Source: GCA-003244245 sp050699435
GTDB lineage: Bacteria; Actinomycetota; Actinomycetes; Mycobacteriales; Pseudonocardiaceae
Reading direction: 5' to 3'
DNA length: 64,000 nucleotides
NCBI GenBank assembly: GCA_050699435.1
Contig: JBOHGM010000003.1
Location: forward strand, 48,309 to 112,308
A program made the translations under genes and the position numbers. The notes beneath the pieces are model-generated. The model was not told where the DNA came from and did not search any database. It saw only the letters and a list, made by a program, of their open reading frames with translations. The stretch's first letter is position 1; every line of letters begins with the position of its first letter. This document shows positions 8,868-18,177 of this stretch, piece after piece.

Positions 8868-9098
8868 TCAATACGACGCGCCCGGGAATGCCACGGTGAG
8901 ACCTTTGGTGCGGGCGGCCTCGATGAGGAGCTTGTCGTAGGTGAGGAGGATGTCCACGGAGGCGCCGAGGTCCAACGCAGTGGCCAGGTGAATCGCATCG
9001 AGGGTGCGCAGCCACGGCGGCGGCACCGCTGTCGCGTCACCGAGAACCGGAGGCGTGATCTCCACTGCGGGCTCGGGCAGGTGAGCGCCAGGTGGCAT
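8868..9098 (-). pseudogene. vapC-like PIN-domain toxin, C-terminal fragment
   Basis: The minus-strand frame reads LRTLDAIHLATALDLGASVD then LLTYDKLLIEAARTKGL and ends FPGASY, the C-terminal half of a VapC-type PIN ribonuclease. The acidic Asp in LDAIHLA and the Asp in LTYDK are typical PIN residues. The N-terminal half, with the first catalytic Asp, is absent: further upstream the frame runs into the start region of the GST gene (9137, plus strand). No antitoxin is present. This is a decayed remnant. Confidence 0.7.
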
Positions 9099-9136
9099 CG
9101 GGTGCCTGACCGCGAGTTGCCGGTACCGTTGAGCGC

Positions 9137-10114
9137 ATGGCGACGGCGCAGTTTTCGTCCGAGACCTCGACCCGCGGTGACTGGGTCCGGCAGGGCAACC
9201 GGTTCACCGATCGGATCACCGCAGACGGCAACTCGAAGTGGCCTGTAGAGCCAGGTCGCTACCGGCTCGTGGTGAGCCTGGCCTGCCCGTGGGCGCACCG
9301 TTCGGTGATCGTGCGCCGGCTGCTCGGCCTGGAGGAGGCGATCTCACTCGCCGTAGTGGACCCGATCAGGGACGAGCGCGGCTGGCGCTTCACGCTGGAT
9401 CCGGGTGGGCGTGACCCGGTGCTGGGCATCGGCTTCCTCCCCGAGGCTTACCGTGCCACCGACCCGGACTACACCGGACGGGTCACGGTTCCTTCGGTGC
9501 TGGACGTGCGCACCGGGCGCGTGGTGACCAACGACTACCCGCAGATCAGCCTGGACCTATCCACCGAATGGGCGGTGTATCACCGCGGCGGCGCGCCCCG
9601 GCTGTATCCAGAACAGCTGCGCGAGGAGATCGACGCGATCAACGCGGAGATCTACCGCGACGTCAACAACGGCGTGTACCGCTGCGGATTCGCCACCTCC
9701 CAGGAGTCCTACGAGGAAGCCTTCACGGCGCTGTTCGGTCGTCTTGACGTGTTGTCCGAACGGCTGGCCGACCGCCGCTACCTGGTGGGTGACACGATCA
9801 CCGAGGCCGACGTCCGGCTGTTCACCACGCTGGTCCGCTTCGACGCCGTTTACCACGGCCACTTCAAGTGCAACCGGCACAAGCTCACTGAGCAGCCGGT
9901 GCTGTGGGCCTATGCTCGGGACCTCTATCAAACTCCCGGTTTCGGGGACACCGTCGATTTCGGGCACATCAAGCGGCATTACTACGGCACGCACCAGCAG
10001 ATCAACCCGACCGGCATCATCCCGGCTGGTCCCGATCTGTCCGGCTGGGCTACCCCACACGACCGCGACGCGCTGGGTGGCCGCCCGTTCGGCGACGGCC
10101 GGCCGCCCAGCTGA
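9137..10114 (+). CDS. Xi-class glutathionyl-hydroquinone-reductase-like GST family protein
   Basis: 325 residues. The thioredoxin-like N-terminal domain contains VSLACPWAHRSVIVRRLLGL, with the CPWAH motif that marks YqjG/ECM4-type (Xi-class) glutathionyl-hydroquinone reductases. The C-terminal helical domain includes DVNNGVYRCGFATSQESYEE and LFTTLVRFDAVYHGHFKCN, also diagnostic. Actinomycetes use mycothiol rather than glutathione, so the physiological thiol is uncertain; reduction of thiol-conjugated quinones is the inferred role. Monocistronic; it converges on panB, whose stop lies 21 bp beyond. Confidence 0.85.
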   Translation: MATAQFSSETSTRGDWVRQGNRFTDRITADGNSKWPVEPGRYRLVVSLACPWAHRSVIVRRLLGLEEAISLAVVDPIRDERGWRFTLDPGGRDPVLGIGFLPEAYRATDPDYTGRVTVPSVLDVRTGRVVTNDYPQISLDLSTEWAVYHRGGAPRLYPEQLREEIDAINAEIYRDVNNGVYRCGFATSQESYEEAFTALFGRLDVLSERLADRRYLVGDTITEADVRLFTTLVRFDAVYHGHFKCNRHKLTEQPVLWAYARDLYQTPGFGDTVDFGHIKRHYYGTHQQINPTGIIPAGPDLSGWATPHDRDALGGRPFGDGRPPS

Positions 10115-10134
10115 CGGCCCTCCCCGCTGACGAA

Positions 10135-11001
10135 TCAGTGGTAGGTGTGCTCGGGACCGGGATAGGTGCCCGAGCGGACCTCCTCAGCGAAGTGGCTCGC
10201 GGCCTCGCGCAGCTCGTCGCCCAGCCTGGCGTAGGCCTTGACGAACTTCGGCGTGCGGCCACCGGGAGCGCGGAAGGCCGCCATGTCCTGCCACACCATG
10301 ACCTGCGCGTCACAGTCCGGTCCGGCCCCGATTCCGATCGTGGGCACGCTGGTGGCCGCAGTGACCCGGGCGGCGAGCTCAGCGGGAACCACCTCCAGGA
10401 CGATGGCGAACACGCCCGCAGCTTCGAGTGCCTTGGCTTCCTCCAGCAACCGTTCGCCCTGCTCGCCGCGTCCCTGCACCGAGTAGCCGCCCAGGGCGTG
10501 CACCGACTGCGGAGTGAGTCCGAGGTGGGCCATCACCGGTACGCCCGCCTCGGTGAGCGCCTCGACCTGGGGCAGCACCCGACGGCCGCCCTCCAGCTTG
10601 ACCGCGTGCGCGCAGGACTCCTTGAGGAAACGTGCCGCGGTCTCCAGCGCCTGGGCGGGGGAGGACTGGTAGGAACCGAAGGGCAGGTCGGCGACGACGA
10701 GCGCCCGGCGAGCCCCGCGGACCACACCGCGCACCAGCGGGACCAGTTCATCTACGGTCACTGGCACGGTCGTCTCGTAGCCGTAGACGACGTTGGCCGC
10801 CGAGTCACCGATCAGCAGCACCGGAATGCCCGCGGCGTCGAGTAGCGTCGCCGTGGAGTAGTCGTAGGCGGTGAGCATCGCCCACTTCTCCCCCCGGTGT
10901 TTGGCCGCGAGAAGGTCGTGGACCCGGACTCGCTTGACCTTCTGGTCCGGGTCGAGCGGTCCGCCGTACAAGGTGGGTTCGACAGCAGCTGCGGTCATCA
11001 T
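10135..11001 (-). CDS. panB: 3-methyl-2-oxobutanoate hydroxymethyltransferase
   Basis: 288 residues with start at 11001, chosen because GGAGG sits 7 bases upstream. Makes ketopantoate from 2-oxoisovalerate and methylenetetrahydrofolate, the first step of pantothenate and CoA synthesis. Family features: MLTAYDYSTATLLDAAGI, LIGDSAANVVYGYETT, ADLPFGSYQ, AHAVKLEGG, VMAHLGLTPQSVHALGGY and IGIGAGPDCDAQVMVWQD. Length is normal for PanB. It lies downstream of nadE on the same strand with a 132-bp gap, so co-transcription is possible but not certain. Confidence 0.95.
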   Translation of the reverse strand: MMTAAAVEPTLYGGPLDPDQKVKRVRVHDLLAAKHRGEKWAMLTAYDYSTATLLDAAGIPVLLIGDSAANVVYGYETTVPVTVDELVPLVRGVVRGARRALVVADLPFGSYQSSPAQALETAARFLKESCAHAVKLEGGRRVLPQVEALTEAGVPVMAHLGLTPQSVHALGGYSVQGRGEQGERLLEEAKALEAAGVFAIVLEVVPAELAARVTAATSVPTIGIGAGPDCDAQVMVWQDMAAFRAPGGRTPKFVKAYARLGDELREAASHFAEEVRSGTYPGPEHTYH

Positions 11002-11133
11002 TGACCGTCCTCCCTCGAAGCCGGCCAGTTCGTCGCCGGTCCCCGGGTCGTGCCGGAAAGCTGATACTCCGAGCCTGGCACCGATCCGAGTTCCTGGCAT
11101 TACCCTGCGACAAGACTCACAAAAAGGGGTGCC

Positions 11134-12858
11134 TCAGTGCGGGGACCGTTCGCGCCAGCGGTTGGTGATCGGCAGCCGCCTATCTCTTCCGAATGCCTTG
11201 AGGGTGATTTTCGTGCCGGGCGGGTACTGCCTGCGCTTGTACTCCGCGGCGTCCACCATCCGCACGACGCGCTCGACCAGTTCGGGCTCGAACCCGGCGG
11301 ACACCAGGTCCCCGAAGCCCCGGTCGCCCTCCACGTAGTCGTCCAGCACGTCGTCGAGCAGCAGGTAATCGGGCAGTGAATCGGCGTCGAGCTGGCCGGG
11401 ACGTAACTCGGCCGACGGTGGTTTGCTGATCGAGCTCGGCGGGATCGGCGCTGTCTCACCGCGCTTGCATGCCTCGGTGTTGCGCCATCGGGCCAGCGCC
11501 CACACGGCGGTCTTGGGCAGGTCCTTGATCGGGGCGAACCCGCCGACGGCGTCGCCGTAGATCGTCGAGTAGCCCACCGCGAGCTCGGACTTGTTCCCAG
11601 TGGCGAGCACGAGGTGACCGTGCTGGTTGGACAGCCCCATCAGCGTCACGCCGCGGCAGCGGGCCTGCACATTCTCCTCGGCGAGCCCGGTGAGTCCGAG
11701 CCTGCGGACGAACACGTCGACCATCTCCCCGATCGGCTGCACCTGGTAGTGCAGCCCGGTGCGGGCGGCGAGGTCAGCGGCGTCGGACAGGGAGTGCGCA
11801 GAGGAGTACGACGAGGGCATCGCCACCCCGTGCACGGCATCAGCCCCCACTGCGGCCACGGCCAGCGCGGCGCACACCGCCGAGTCGACCCCGCCGGACA
11901 AGCCGAGCACCACCGAACGGAAACCGTTCTTGCGCACGTAGTCGCCCAGGCCGCTGACCAGCGCGCCCCACACCTCGGCCGCGGCGGACAGCGGCTCGGC
12001 AGGCGGGAGAGCAGGGGCGGGCGGGTAGCCGGGCAACGGATCCTCGCTCAGCACCACCCGGCGGACCTCCAGCCCGGCGTACCGGCCCTCCTGCGGAACT
12101 GCCCCACCGGGCAGGTCGAGATCGAGCACCACGAGCTGCTCGCCGAACCGCGGCGCCCGCACCAGGAGCTGCCCGCGCCCGTCGACCACCATCGAGTCGC
12201 CGTCGAAGACGAGCTCGTCCTGCCCACCGACGAGATTGGCGTAGCCCAGCGGTACGCCCACCTCGGTGGCGCGGCGGGCCACCAGCGCGAAGCGGGTGTC
12301 GTCCTTGTCCTGCTCGTAGGGGGAGGCGTTGGGGGCGACCACCAGGTCCACCCCGGCTTCGGCCAGCGCCGCGATCGGGCCGCCGTCCTGCCAGATGTCC
12401 TCGCAGATCACCATCCCGATCTCCAGGCCGTGCAGTCTGATGACCGTCAGGCTGGTGCCGGGCAGGAAGTAGCGTCGCTCGTCGAATACCCCGTAGTTGG
12501 GCAGGTGGTGCTTGAACTGGCGGGCCACCACGTGCCCGCGATGCAGCACCGCGACCGCATTGCGCGGACCCTGAGCATCCCGGTCCAGATAGCCGACGAC
12601 GGCGGCCAGCTCACCGCAGCCGTCCTCGGCGAGCTGCCCGGCCAGGGCCGCTACGGCGCGCACCGACCCGACGGCGAAGGACTCGCGCAGCGCAAGATCC
12701 TCCACTGGGTAGCCGGTCAGGGCCATCTCCCCGAACACCACCAGGTGCGCACCGGCAGCGGCGGCCTGCAGGCAGCGACCGGCGATGAGCGTCGCGTTGC
12801 CCTCGAGGTCGCCGACGCAGGGGTTCACCTGTGCCAGGGCTAGACGAAGCTGCGGCAT
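11134..12858 (-). CDS. nadE: Glutamine-dependent NAD+ synthetase
   Basis: 574 residues from 12858 (MPQLRLALAQVNPCVGDLEG); an alternative start lies 4 codons earlier. Converts nicotinate adenine dinucleotide to NAD using glutamine. The N-terminal nitrilase-type glutaminase domain shows the Glu-Lys-Cys triad in GEMALTGYP, FKHHLPNYGVFDE and MVICEDIW. The C-terminal synthetase domain has the P-loop LGLSGGVDSAVCAAL and ATGNKSELAVGYSTIYGDAVGGFAPIKD-type segments. Length matches actinobacterial NadE. Divergent from the alpha/beta hydrolase gene with a 53-bp gap. It completes the pathway begun by nadABC at the other end of the window. Confidence 0.95.
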   Translation of the reverse strand: MPQLRLALAQVNPCVGDLEGNATLIAGRCLQAAAAGAHLVVFGEMALTGYPVEDLALRESFAVGSVRAVAALAGQLAEDGCGELAAVVGYLDRDAQGPRNAVAVLHRGHVVARQFKHHLPNYGVFDERRYFLPGTSLTVIRLHGLEIGMVICEDIWQDGGPIAALAEAGVDLVVAPNASPYEQDKDDTRFALVARRATEVGVPLGYANLVGGQDELVFDGDSMVVDGRGQLLVRAPRFGEQLVVLDLDLPGGAVPQEGRYAGLEVRRVVLSEDPLPGYPPAPALPPAEPLSAAAEVWGALVSGLGDYVRKNGFRSVVLGLSGGVDSAVCAALAVAAVGADAVHGVAMPSSYSSAHSLSDAADLAARTGLHYQVQPIGEMVDVFVRRLGLTGLAEENVQARCRGVTLMGLSNQHGHLVLATGNKSELAVGYSTIYGDAVGGFAPIKDLPKTAVWALARWRNTEACKRGETAPIPPSSISKPPSAELRPGQLDADSLPDYLLLDDVLDDYVEGDRGFGDLVSAGFEPELVERVVRMVDAAEYKRRQYPPGTKITLKAFGRDRRLPITNRWRERSPH

Positions 12859-12911
12859 GCCCTCCATCATCCAGTAAGGACTGCGCAGGCCCGCTCGCTA
12901 GACTCGGCCCG

Positions 12912-14522
12912 GTGCCGTTCCCCTCGCGCCCCTTTCGGCGGACCGCTGCTGCGCTCGCCATGCTCGCTCTCGCCGGCTGCACCCTCGACCCCGGGGACTC
13001 CCCCCAGGTCCCCGTCGTCACGCCCACCGGTCCAGGTGCCGAGCTGCAGGACACCGCCGCTCCCGGTGCGGTGCCCCCGGAGCTCGAGCGCTTCTACGCC
13101 CAGCAGCTCAGCTGGGGCGCATGCGCGGAGTTCGCCACGACCGACGCCGACACCGTGGCCTTCGAGACCGCCGGGCTGGAGTGCACGCGGGTGGAGGTGC
13201 CCCTGGACTACGCCATCCCGGCCGGGCGCACCGCGCAGCTCGGCGTGCTGCGCCGCCCCGCCGGGGAGCCTGCCGAGCGGATCGGCGCACTACTGGTCAA
13301 CCCCGGTGGTCCCGGGGCTTCTGGGATGAGCGCCGCAGCCGCGCTGAGCGGCGCCGTGACAGGCACTGAGCTAGGTCGCCGGTTCGACCTGGTCGGCTTC
13401 GACCCCCGCGGCATCGGCGCCAGCGAACCGAAGATCGCCTGCCGGACCACCCAGGAGCAGGATGCCGAACGGCTCGACCTGGATCTGGACACCTCGCCAG
13501 CGGGGATCGCGCAGACCGAAGCTGAGGAGCGGGAGTACGCGGCGTTGTGCTCCCAGCGGGTAGGCAACGGGGTGCTCGCCAACAGCGGAACCCGGGATGT
13601 CGCCCGGGACATGGACGTCCTGCGTGCCGTGCTGGGGGACAAGAAGCTCAGCTACCTCGGCTACTCCTACGGCACCCGGATCGGCACCGAGTACGCCACG
13701 CAGTTCCCGCGCAACGTGCGGGCCCTGGTGCTCGACGGTGCGCTGGACCCGGACGAGGAGTTGGTGGAAAGCGTGGTGAACCAGGGCGCGGGGTTCCAGA
13801 AGTCGTTCGACGCGTTCGTCACGTGGTGCCTGGAGCAGCCGAACTGCTGGCTCGGTGACACTCCGGCCGAGCAGGCCAGCAGCCGGTTCCAGGAGGTGCT
13901 GCGGCCGCTGACCACTGCGGCGCTGCCGGTCGGGGACCGCAAGCTGTCCTACACCGACGCCACCACCGGTGCGATCCAGGCGTTGTACTCCGACCAGCTG
14001 TGGCCACTGCTGGATCTGGGCCTCACCCAGCTGGCTGCCGGTGACGGCGCCACCCTGCTGACCCTGGCCGACCTCTACTACCAGCGTGACGAGAGCGGCT
14101 ATTCCGGTAGTGAGGACGCGTTCATCGCGGTCCGCTGCCTGGACGACCCGCCGGTGACCGATCCGGCGGTGGTCCGGGAGGCTGACCGGCGCTACCGGGA
14201 GGTCGCGCCGTTCCTCGACGACGGCAACCCCCCTTCGGCGGCACGTGATGCGTGCGCGTTCTGGCCGGTGCCGCCGACCAGCGAGCCGGGGGTGCCAGAG
14301 GTGGCGGGACTGACCCGGGTGTTGGTGATCTCGACTACCGGTGATCCGGCGACCCCCTACGAGGCGGGCGTCGAACTGGCCCGGCAGCTCGATGCCCAGC
14401 TGCTCAGCTTCCACGGCAACCAGCACACCGTCGCCCTGCAGGGGGTCAAGTGCGTGGACGAGGTGGTCTCGAACTACTTGTTGCGGCTCGAACTGCCCGA
14501 TCAGGAGCACTGCTCTGGCTGA
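12912..14522 (+). CDS. Secreted lipoprotein alpha/beta hydrolase (tripeptidyl-aminopeptidase type)
   Basis: 536 residues from GTG 12912, whose product begins with a basic n-region (PFPSRPFRRT), a hydrophobic core and the lipobox LALAGC, giving a lipid-anchored exported protein. The nucleophile elbow is YLGYSYGTRIG (GxSxG), the oxyanion region NPGGPGASG, and the C-terminal TAP-like domain holds the acid (TTGDPATPYEAG) and the His (SFHGNQHTVAL). This architecture is typical of Streptomyces SlpD/E or tripeptidyl aminopeptidases, which act on extracellular peptides. Its 3' end overlaps the convergent MFS gene by 77 bp. Confidence 0.88.
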   Translation: MPFPSRPFRRTAAALAMLALAGCTLDPGDSPQVPVVTPTGPGAELQDTAAPGAVPPELERFYAQQLSWGACAEFATTDADTVAFETAGLECTRVEVPLDYAIPAGRTAQLGVLRRPAGEPAERIGALLVNPGGPGASGMSAAAALSGAVTGTELGRRFDLVGFDPRGIGASEPKIACRTTQEQDAERLDLDLDTSPAGIAQTEAEEREYAALCSQRVGNGVLANSGTRDVARDMDVLRAVLGDKKLSYLGYSYGTRIGTEYATQFPRNVRALVLDGALDPDEELVESVVNQGAGFQKSFDAFVTWCLEQPNCWLGDTPAEQASSRFQEVLRPLTTAALPVGDRKLSYTDATTGAIQALYSDQLWPLLDLGLTQLAAGDGATLLTLADLYYQRDESGYSGSEDAFIAVRCLDDPPVTDPAVVREADRRYREVAPFLDDGNPPSAARDACAFWPVPPTSEPGVPEVAGLTRVLVISTTGDPATPYEAGVELARQLDAQLLSFHGNQHTVALQGVKCVDEVVSNYLLRLELPDQEHCSG

Positions 14523-16068
14523 GTTTCCGGCCGAGGTCACTGCTTGGCGCTGACCCGCGGCCGAGCAGCAGGGCCGCTGCGGCGCCGAGCAGGCAGACCG
14601 CCGCGGTGAGCAGGAAGATCTCCCGGTACTGGGTGCGCAAGGCGGCGTCCAGGGCCAGCTGGTAGGCGGTGAGTTGCTGCTGGTAGTCCTGCTCGGGCAG
14701 GCCGAAGGGCAGCGGGATGTCCAGCTCGGCGGTGAGGTCGCGGAAGCGGTGCAGCCCCCATGCCGACAGCGCGGCGACCCCGACGAGCATGCCCGTCATC
14801 CGGGCCACCACCACAGCGGCAGCGGCCACCCCGTGCCGATCGGCCGGCGTGGCGCGCAGCGCCGCCGCGGACAGTGGGGCGATCACCAGGCCGAGGCCGA
14901 AACCGGCCAGGGCCAGATCGGTGTCCCACCGCGGCAGGGCCAGCACGCCGAGCTGGTAGCCGGCGGCGAGCACGTCGGCAGGCCAGCCGGCCACCTGCAG
15001 GAAGCCAGTGGTGGCCAGCAGCATGCCCGCGACGGTCACGGCCGGATCCCCCACCCGGCCCGCCAGTACCCCCCCGATCAGCGCGCCCACCGGCAGTGCC
15101 ACCAGGAACCGGGCCAGCAGCGCGGTCGCGGCAGCGCTGTCCCGGTCCAGCAAGGTCTGCGCGTAGAGCTGGATGTCGACCAGGGTCACCAGCAGAGCCG
15201 CCCCGGCCGCCATGCTGACCGCCAGCGAGCCGACGAACACCCGCCACTGCACGCCTGCCGGATCGAGTAGTCGCACCGTCGCTCGCCGCTCCCACAGCAC
15301 GAACCCCACGGCGGCCAGCGCGGCCGCACCCAGGACCGGCCATCCCCACGGCGGCAGCACCCCACGTGCCGGGTCCGGGTTGTACAGCCCGGCCACCAGG
15401 AGTCCCAGCGTCACCGCGAGCAGGCCACCGCCGACGACATCCAGCCGGACCCGCTCCCCTGGCCGCGCCGCGCCGGACGGCACCGCAAGCTGTACCGCCA
15501 CCATGGCGGCGAGCGCGACCGGCACGTTCACCCAGAACACGCCGCGCCAGCCGGCCAGCGCGGCCACCGCCACGCCGTAGAGCGGGCCCAGCACGCTGCC
15601 CAGTTCCTGGGCGGCGCCCAGCGCACCCAGTGCGGTGGACCGGCCGCGATCCGGCCACAGGTCGGCAGCCAGCGCCATCGACACCGGCAGCAAGGCGCCC
15701 CCGGCGACACCTTGCAGCACTCGCCCGGCCACCAGCAGGGGCAATGTGCTGGCGACCGCGGTGAGCACCGATCCGGCCGCGAACACGACCAGGCATACCT
15801 GCAACAGCGCCCGCCGGCCGAAGCGGTCGGAGGCCTGTCCCAGCAGCGGCATCGCCGCCACGTATCCCAGCAGGAAGCCGGTGACGATCGGGGTGGCCCG
15901 CTCCAGGCGGTTCAGCGGCACCTGCAGGTCGCGGATGATGTCGACGAGCAGGCTCACGACCACGTAGGCGTCCAGCGCCGCCAGCAAGGTGACCAGACCG
16001 CCGGTGCCCAGCGCCAAGCCGCGGCGGCGGATCGGGACGGCCGTGCTCATCGGACCAGCCGTGCTCAT
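14446..16068 (-). CDS. MFS drug/lipid exporter, 14-helix type (P55-like)
   Basis: 540 residues with start at 16068 (an in-frame ATG at 16050 is an alternative). About 14 hydrophobic helices are visible, with the MFS loop GQASDRFGRRALLQ between helices 2 and 3 and the antiporter-like motif GGALLPVSMALAADLWPDRG. It starts 10 bp after the LprG-like lipoprotein gene. In mycobacteria lprG and the P55 transporter (Rv1410c) form a conserved operon that exports triacylglycerides and affects drug tolerance, so the same partnership is inferred here. The last 25 residues are Ser/Arg-rich and overlap the hydrolase gene on the other strand, so the tail may be a recent extension. Confidence 0.8.
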   Translation of the reverse strand: MSTAGPMSTAVPIRRRGLALGTGGLVTLLAALDAYVVVSLLVDIIRDLQVPLNRLERATPIVTGFLLGYVAAMPLLGQASDRFGRRALLQVCLVVFAAGSVLTAVASTLPLLVAGRVLQGVAGGALLPVSMALAADLWPDRGRSTALGALGAAQELGSVLGPLYGVAVAALAGWRGVFWVNVPVALAAMVAVQLAVPSGAARPGERVRLDVVGGGLLAVTLGLLVAGLYNPDPARGVLPPWGWPVLGAAALAAVGFVLWERRATVRLLDPAGVQWRVFVGSLAVSMAAGAALLVTLVDIQLYAQTLLDRDSAAATALLARFLVALPVGALIGGVLAGRVGDPAVTVAGMLLATTGFLQVAGWPADVLAAGYQLGVLALPRWDTDLALAGFGLGLVIAPLSAAALRATPADRHGVAAAAVVVARMTGMLVGVAALSAWGLHRFRDLTAELDIPLPFGLPEQDYQQQLTAYQLALDAALRTQYREIFLLTAAVCLLGAAAALLLGRGSAPSSDLGRKLSQSSAPDRAVRAATSSSRPPRPRT

Positions 16069-16078
16069 CGATCGCGAA

Positions 16079-16771
16079 CTAGCTGGGCGCGATGATGTCA
16101 GCGGGGGCGTCGAAGTCGGTGAACCGGAAGGTGACCGCGCCGCCGGTAGTCGGGAACCTGGCCTGCACCAGCCGGAAGCCTTCGGCGGCGATCCAGACCT
16201 GGCCGGTCGAATCCTGGGTGAGCCCGGGCACCAGCCTGCCGAGCGACTGCCCGGAGAAGCGCGCTCGCACCCGGTAGCTGTCCACCCCGCCGACCTGTTC
16301 GCGGGCCTCGGTCTTGGCGGCGGTGCCGCTGGCCAGGACTGCGGCAACGCCCCGATCCGGGTCCAGGATCATCGAAGGGTCGTACACCAGGCCGGCCGTG
16401 GAGGCGGGCAACACCCGGAAGCCGCCGGTCGGGCCGCGCAGGTAGAGCCTGTCCTTGATGATCACGAAATCCAGCTCGACGAGCTGCCCGGACTGCTCTA
16501 CCGTCGCGGTGCCCTTCGCCGCACCCTCCCGGGTCAGCTGCCCCTGGGCCGCCTGGATGGGGAGCCCCGGCAGGTTGCCCTGGACGTCGATGCCGACCCT
16601 GGTGGTCGTCACCGTCCGCATCGCCTCCGCGGAGTCGGCCAGCAGTCCAGCCCCATCGGGTAGGGCGGGTGGTGGTGCTTCTCTTTCTTCGGCTGCCCCG
16701 CCGCAGGACGTGAGCAGCGTGGTGACCAGTGCGGCGAGCAGTGCAAGAAGTCGCAAGTGTCGGCGCGGCAT
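16079..16771 (-). CDS. lprG: LprG/LppX-family lipoprotein
   Basis: 230 residues from ATG 16771. The signal peptide ends with the lipobox LLTSC, predicting lipidation at that Cys. The mature part is a LppX/LprAFG domain (LLADSAEAMRTVTTTRVGID, GQLVELDFVIIKDRLYLRG, GQVWIAAEGFRLVQARF), a half-barrel that binds triacylated lipids. Directly upstream of and co-directional with the P55-like MFS gene (10-bp gap), as in mycobacteria. It is divergent from the glutamine synthetase gene with 44 bp between starts. Function as the lipid-binding partner of the exporter is inferred from family and operon. Confidence 0.82.
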   Translation of the reverse strand: MPRRHLRLLALLAALVTTLLTSCGGAAEEREAPPPALPDGAGLLADSAEAMRTVTTTRVGIDVQGNLPGLPIQAAQGQLTREGAAKGTATVEQSGQLVELDFVIIKDRLYLRGPTGGFRVLPASTAGLVYDPSMILDPDRGVAAVLASGTAAKTEAREQVGGVDSYRVRARFSGQSLGRLVPGLTQDSTGQVWIAAEGFRLVQARFPTTGGAVTFRFTDFDAPADIIAPS

Positions 16772-16815
16772 GGCGGCATCGTAGAGGGAACGGACTTTTC
16801 CTCTACCCTGCGCCC

Positions 16816-18159
16816 ATGGATCGTCAGCAGGAGTTCGTCCTGCGCACACTGGAAGAACGCGACATCCGGTTCGTCCGGTTGTGGTTCACCGACGTGCTGG
16901 GCTACCTCAAATCGGTGGCCGTCGCGCCGGCTGAGCTCGAGGGGGCGTTCGCCGACGGCATCGGCTTCGACGGGTCGGCCATCGAGGGCTTCGCGCGAGC
17001 CTACGAGTCCGACATGATCGCCAGGCCCGACCCGTCCACCTTCCAGGTGCTGCCGTGGGAGAACCCCAGCGGCGAGCATTACTCGGCCCGGATGTTCTGC
17101 GACATCGCGATGCCGGATGGCTCGCCGTCCTGGGCCGACCCTCGGCATGTGTTGCGCCGCGGGCTGTCCAGGGCGGCGGAAGCCGGGTTCATCTGCTACG
17201 TGCACCCGGAGATCGAGTTCTACCTGCTGCGCAACCTGCCCGCCGACGGCTCGGAGCCCGAGGCGGCCGATACCGGCGGGTACTTCGATCAGGCCAGCCA
17301 CGATGCCGCGCCGCATTTCCGCCGCCACGCGATCGAGGCACTCGAACAGATGGGCATCTCGGTCGAATTCAGTCATCACGAGGGCGCTCCCGGCCAGCAG
17401 GAGATCGATCTGCGCTACGCCGACGCGCTCACCATGGCCGACAACATCATGACCTTCCGGTACGTGGTGAAGGAGGTCGCGCTCACTCAGCAAGTGCGGG
17501 CCTCGTTCATGCCCAAGCCCTTCACCGCCCACCCGGGCTCAGCGATGCACACCCACATGAGCCTGTTCGAGGGTGACCGCAACGCCTTCCACGACGAGGG
17601 CGACCCCTACGAGCTCTCCGATACCGGCAAGGCCTTCGTCGCCGGCGTGCTGCTGCACGCCCGTGAGATCACCGCAGTGACCAATCAGTGGGTGAACTCC
17701 TACAAGCGTTTGATCATTGGCGGGGAGGCCCCCACCGCGGTGTGCTGGGGCCACGCGAACCGCTCGGCACTGGTGCGGGTGCCGATGTACTCGCCGGGAA
17801 GGGCTAGCAGCAGGCGGGTGGAGATCCGCACCCCGGACTCGGCGTGCAACCCCTACCTGGCCTACGCGGTGATCCTCGCCGCGGGATTGCGTGGCGTCCG
17901 CGAGGGATACGAACTGCCTGCGGCGGCCGAGGACGACGTGTGGCTGCTCTCGGAGCGGGAACGCCGCGCGGCCGGCTACGCCACGCTGCCGCAGAACCTC
18001 TCCGAGGCGCTGGCCGAGATGGAGAACTCCGAACTGGTCGCTGAGACGCTCGGTGAGCACGTGTTCGACTTCTTCCTGCGCAACAAGCGCACCGAATGGG
18101 ACAACTACCGTCGCCACGTCACCCCCTACGAGCTCCGCACCTACCTCCCAGTCCTCTAG
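16816..18159 (+). CDS. glnA2: GlnA2-type glutamine synthetase family protein
   Basis: 447 residues. The start MDRQQEFVLRTLEERDIRFV and the following RLWFTDVLGYLKSVA are nearly those of mycobacterial GlnA2. Catalytic signatures present: GFDGSAIEGF, HPEIEFYLL, HEGAPGQQEID, HTHMSLFEGD, NSYKRL and NRSALVRVP. GlnA2-type enzymes are non-adenylylated relatives of GlnA1; in Streptomyces the GlnA2 homologue glutamylates polyamines instead of ammonia. Which substrate is used here cannot be read from sequence. The gene appears monocistronic, followed by a 13-bp inverted repeat before the antiporter gene. Confidence 0.9.
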   Translation: MDRQQEFVLRTLEERDIRFVRLWFTDVLGYLKSVAVAPAELEGAFADGIGFDGSAIEGFARAYESDMIARPDPSTFQVLPWENPSGEHYSARMFCDIAMPDGSPSWADPRHVLRRGLSRAAEAGFICYVHPEIEFYLLRNLPADGSEPEAADTGGYFDQASHDAAPHFRRHAIEALEQMGISVEFSHHEGAPGQQEIDLRYADALTMADNIMTFRYVVKEVALTQQVRASFMPKPFTAHPGSAMHTHMSLFEGDRNAFHDEGDPYELSDTGKAFVAGVLLHAREITAVTNQWVNSYKRLIIGGEAPTAVCWGHANRSALVRVPMYSPGRASSRRVEIRTPDSACNPYLAYAVILAAGLRGVREGYELPAAAEDDVWLLSERERRAAGYATLPQNLSEALAEMENSELVAETLGEHVFDFFLRNKRTEWDNYRRHVTPYELRTYLPVL

Positions 18160-18177
18160 CCTCGGTCCGTCCCGACC

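Noticed and set aside
11614..12843. 409-codon plus-strand frame across nadE
   Set aside because: Antisense shadow of nadE, which has complete catalytic motifs; the frame is His/Arg/Gly-rich without any fold.
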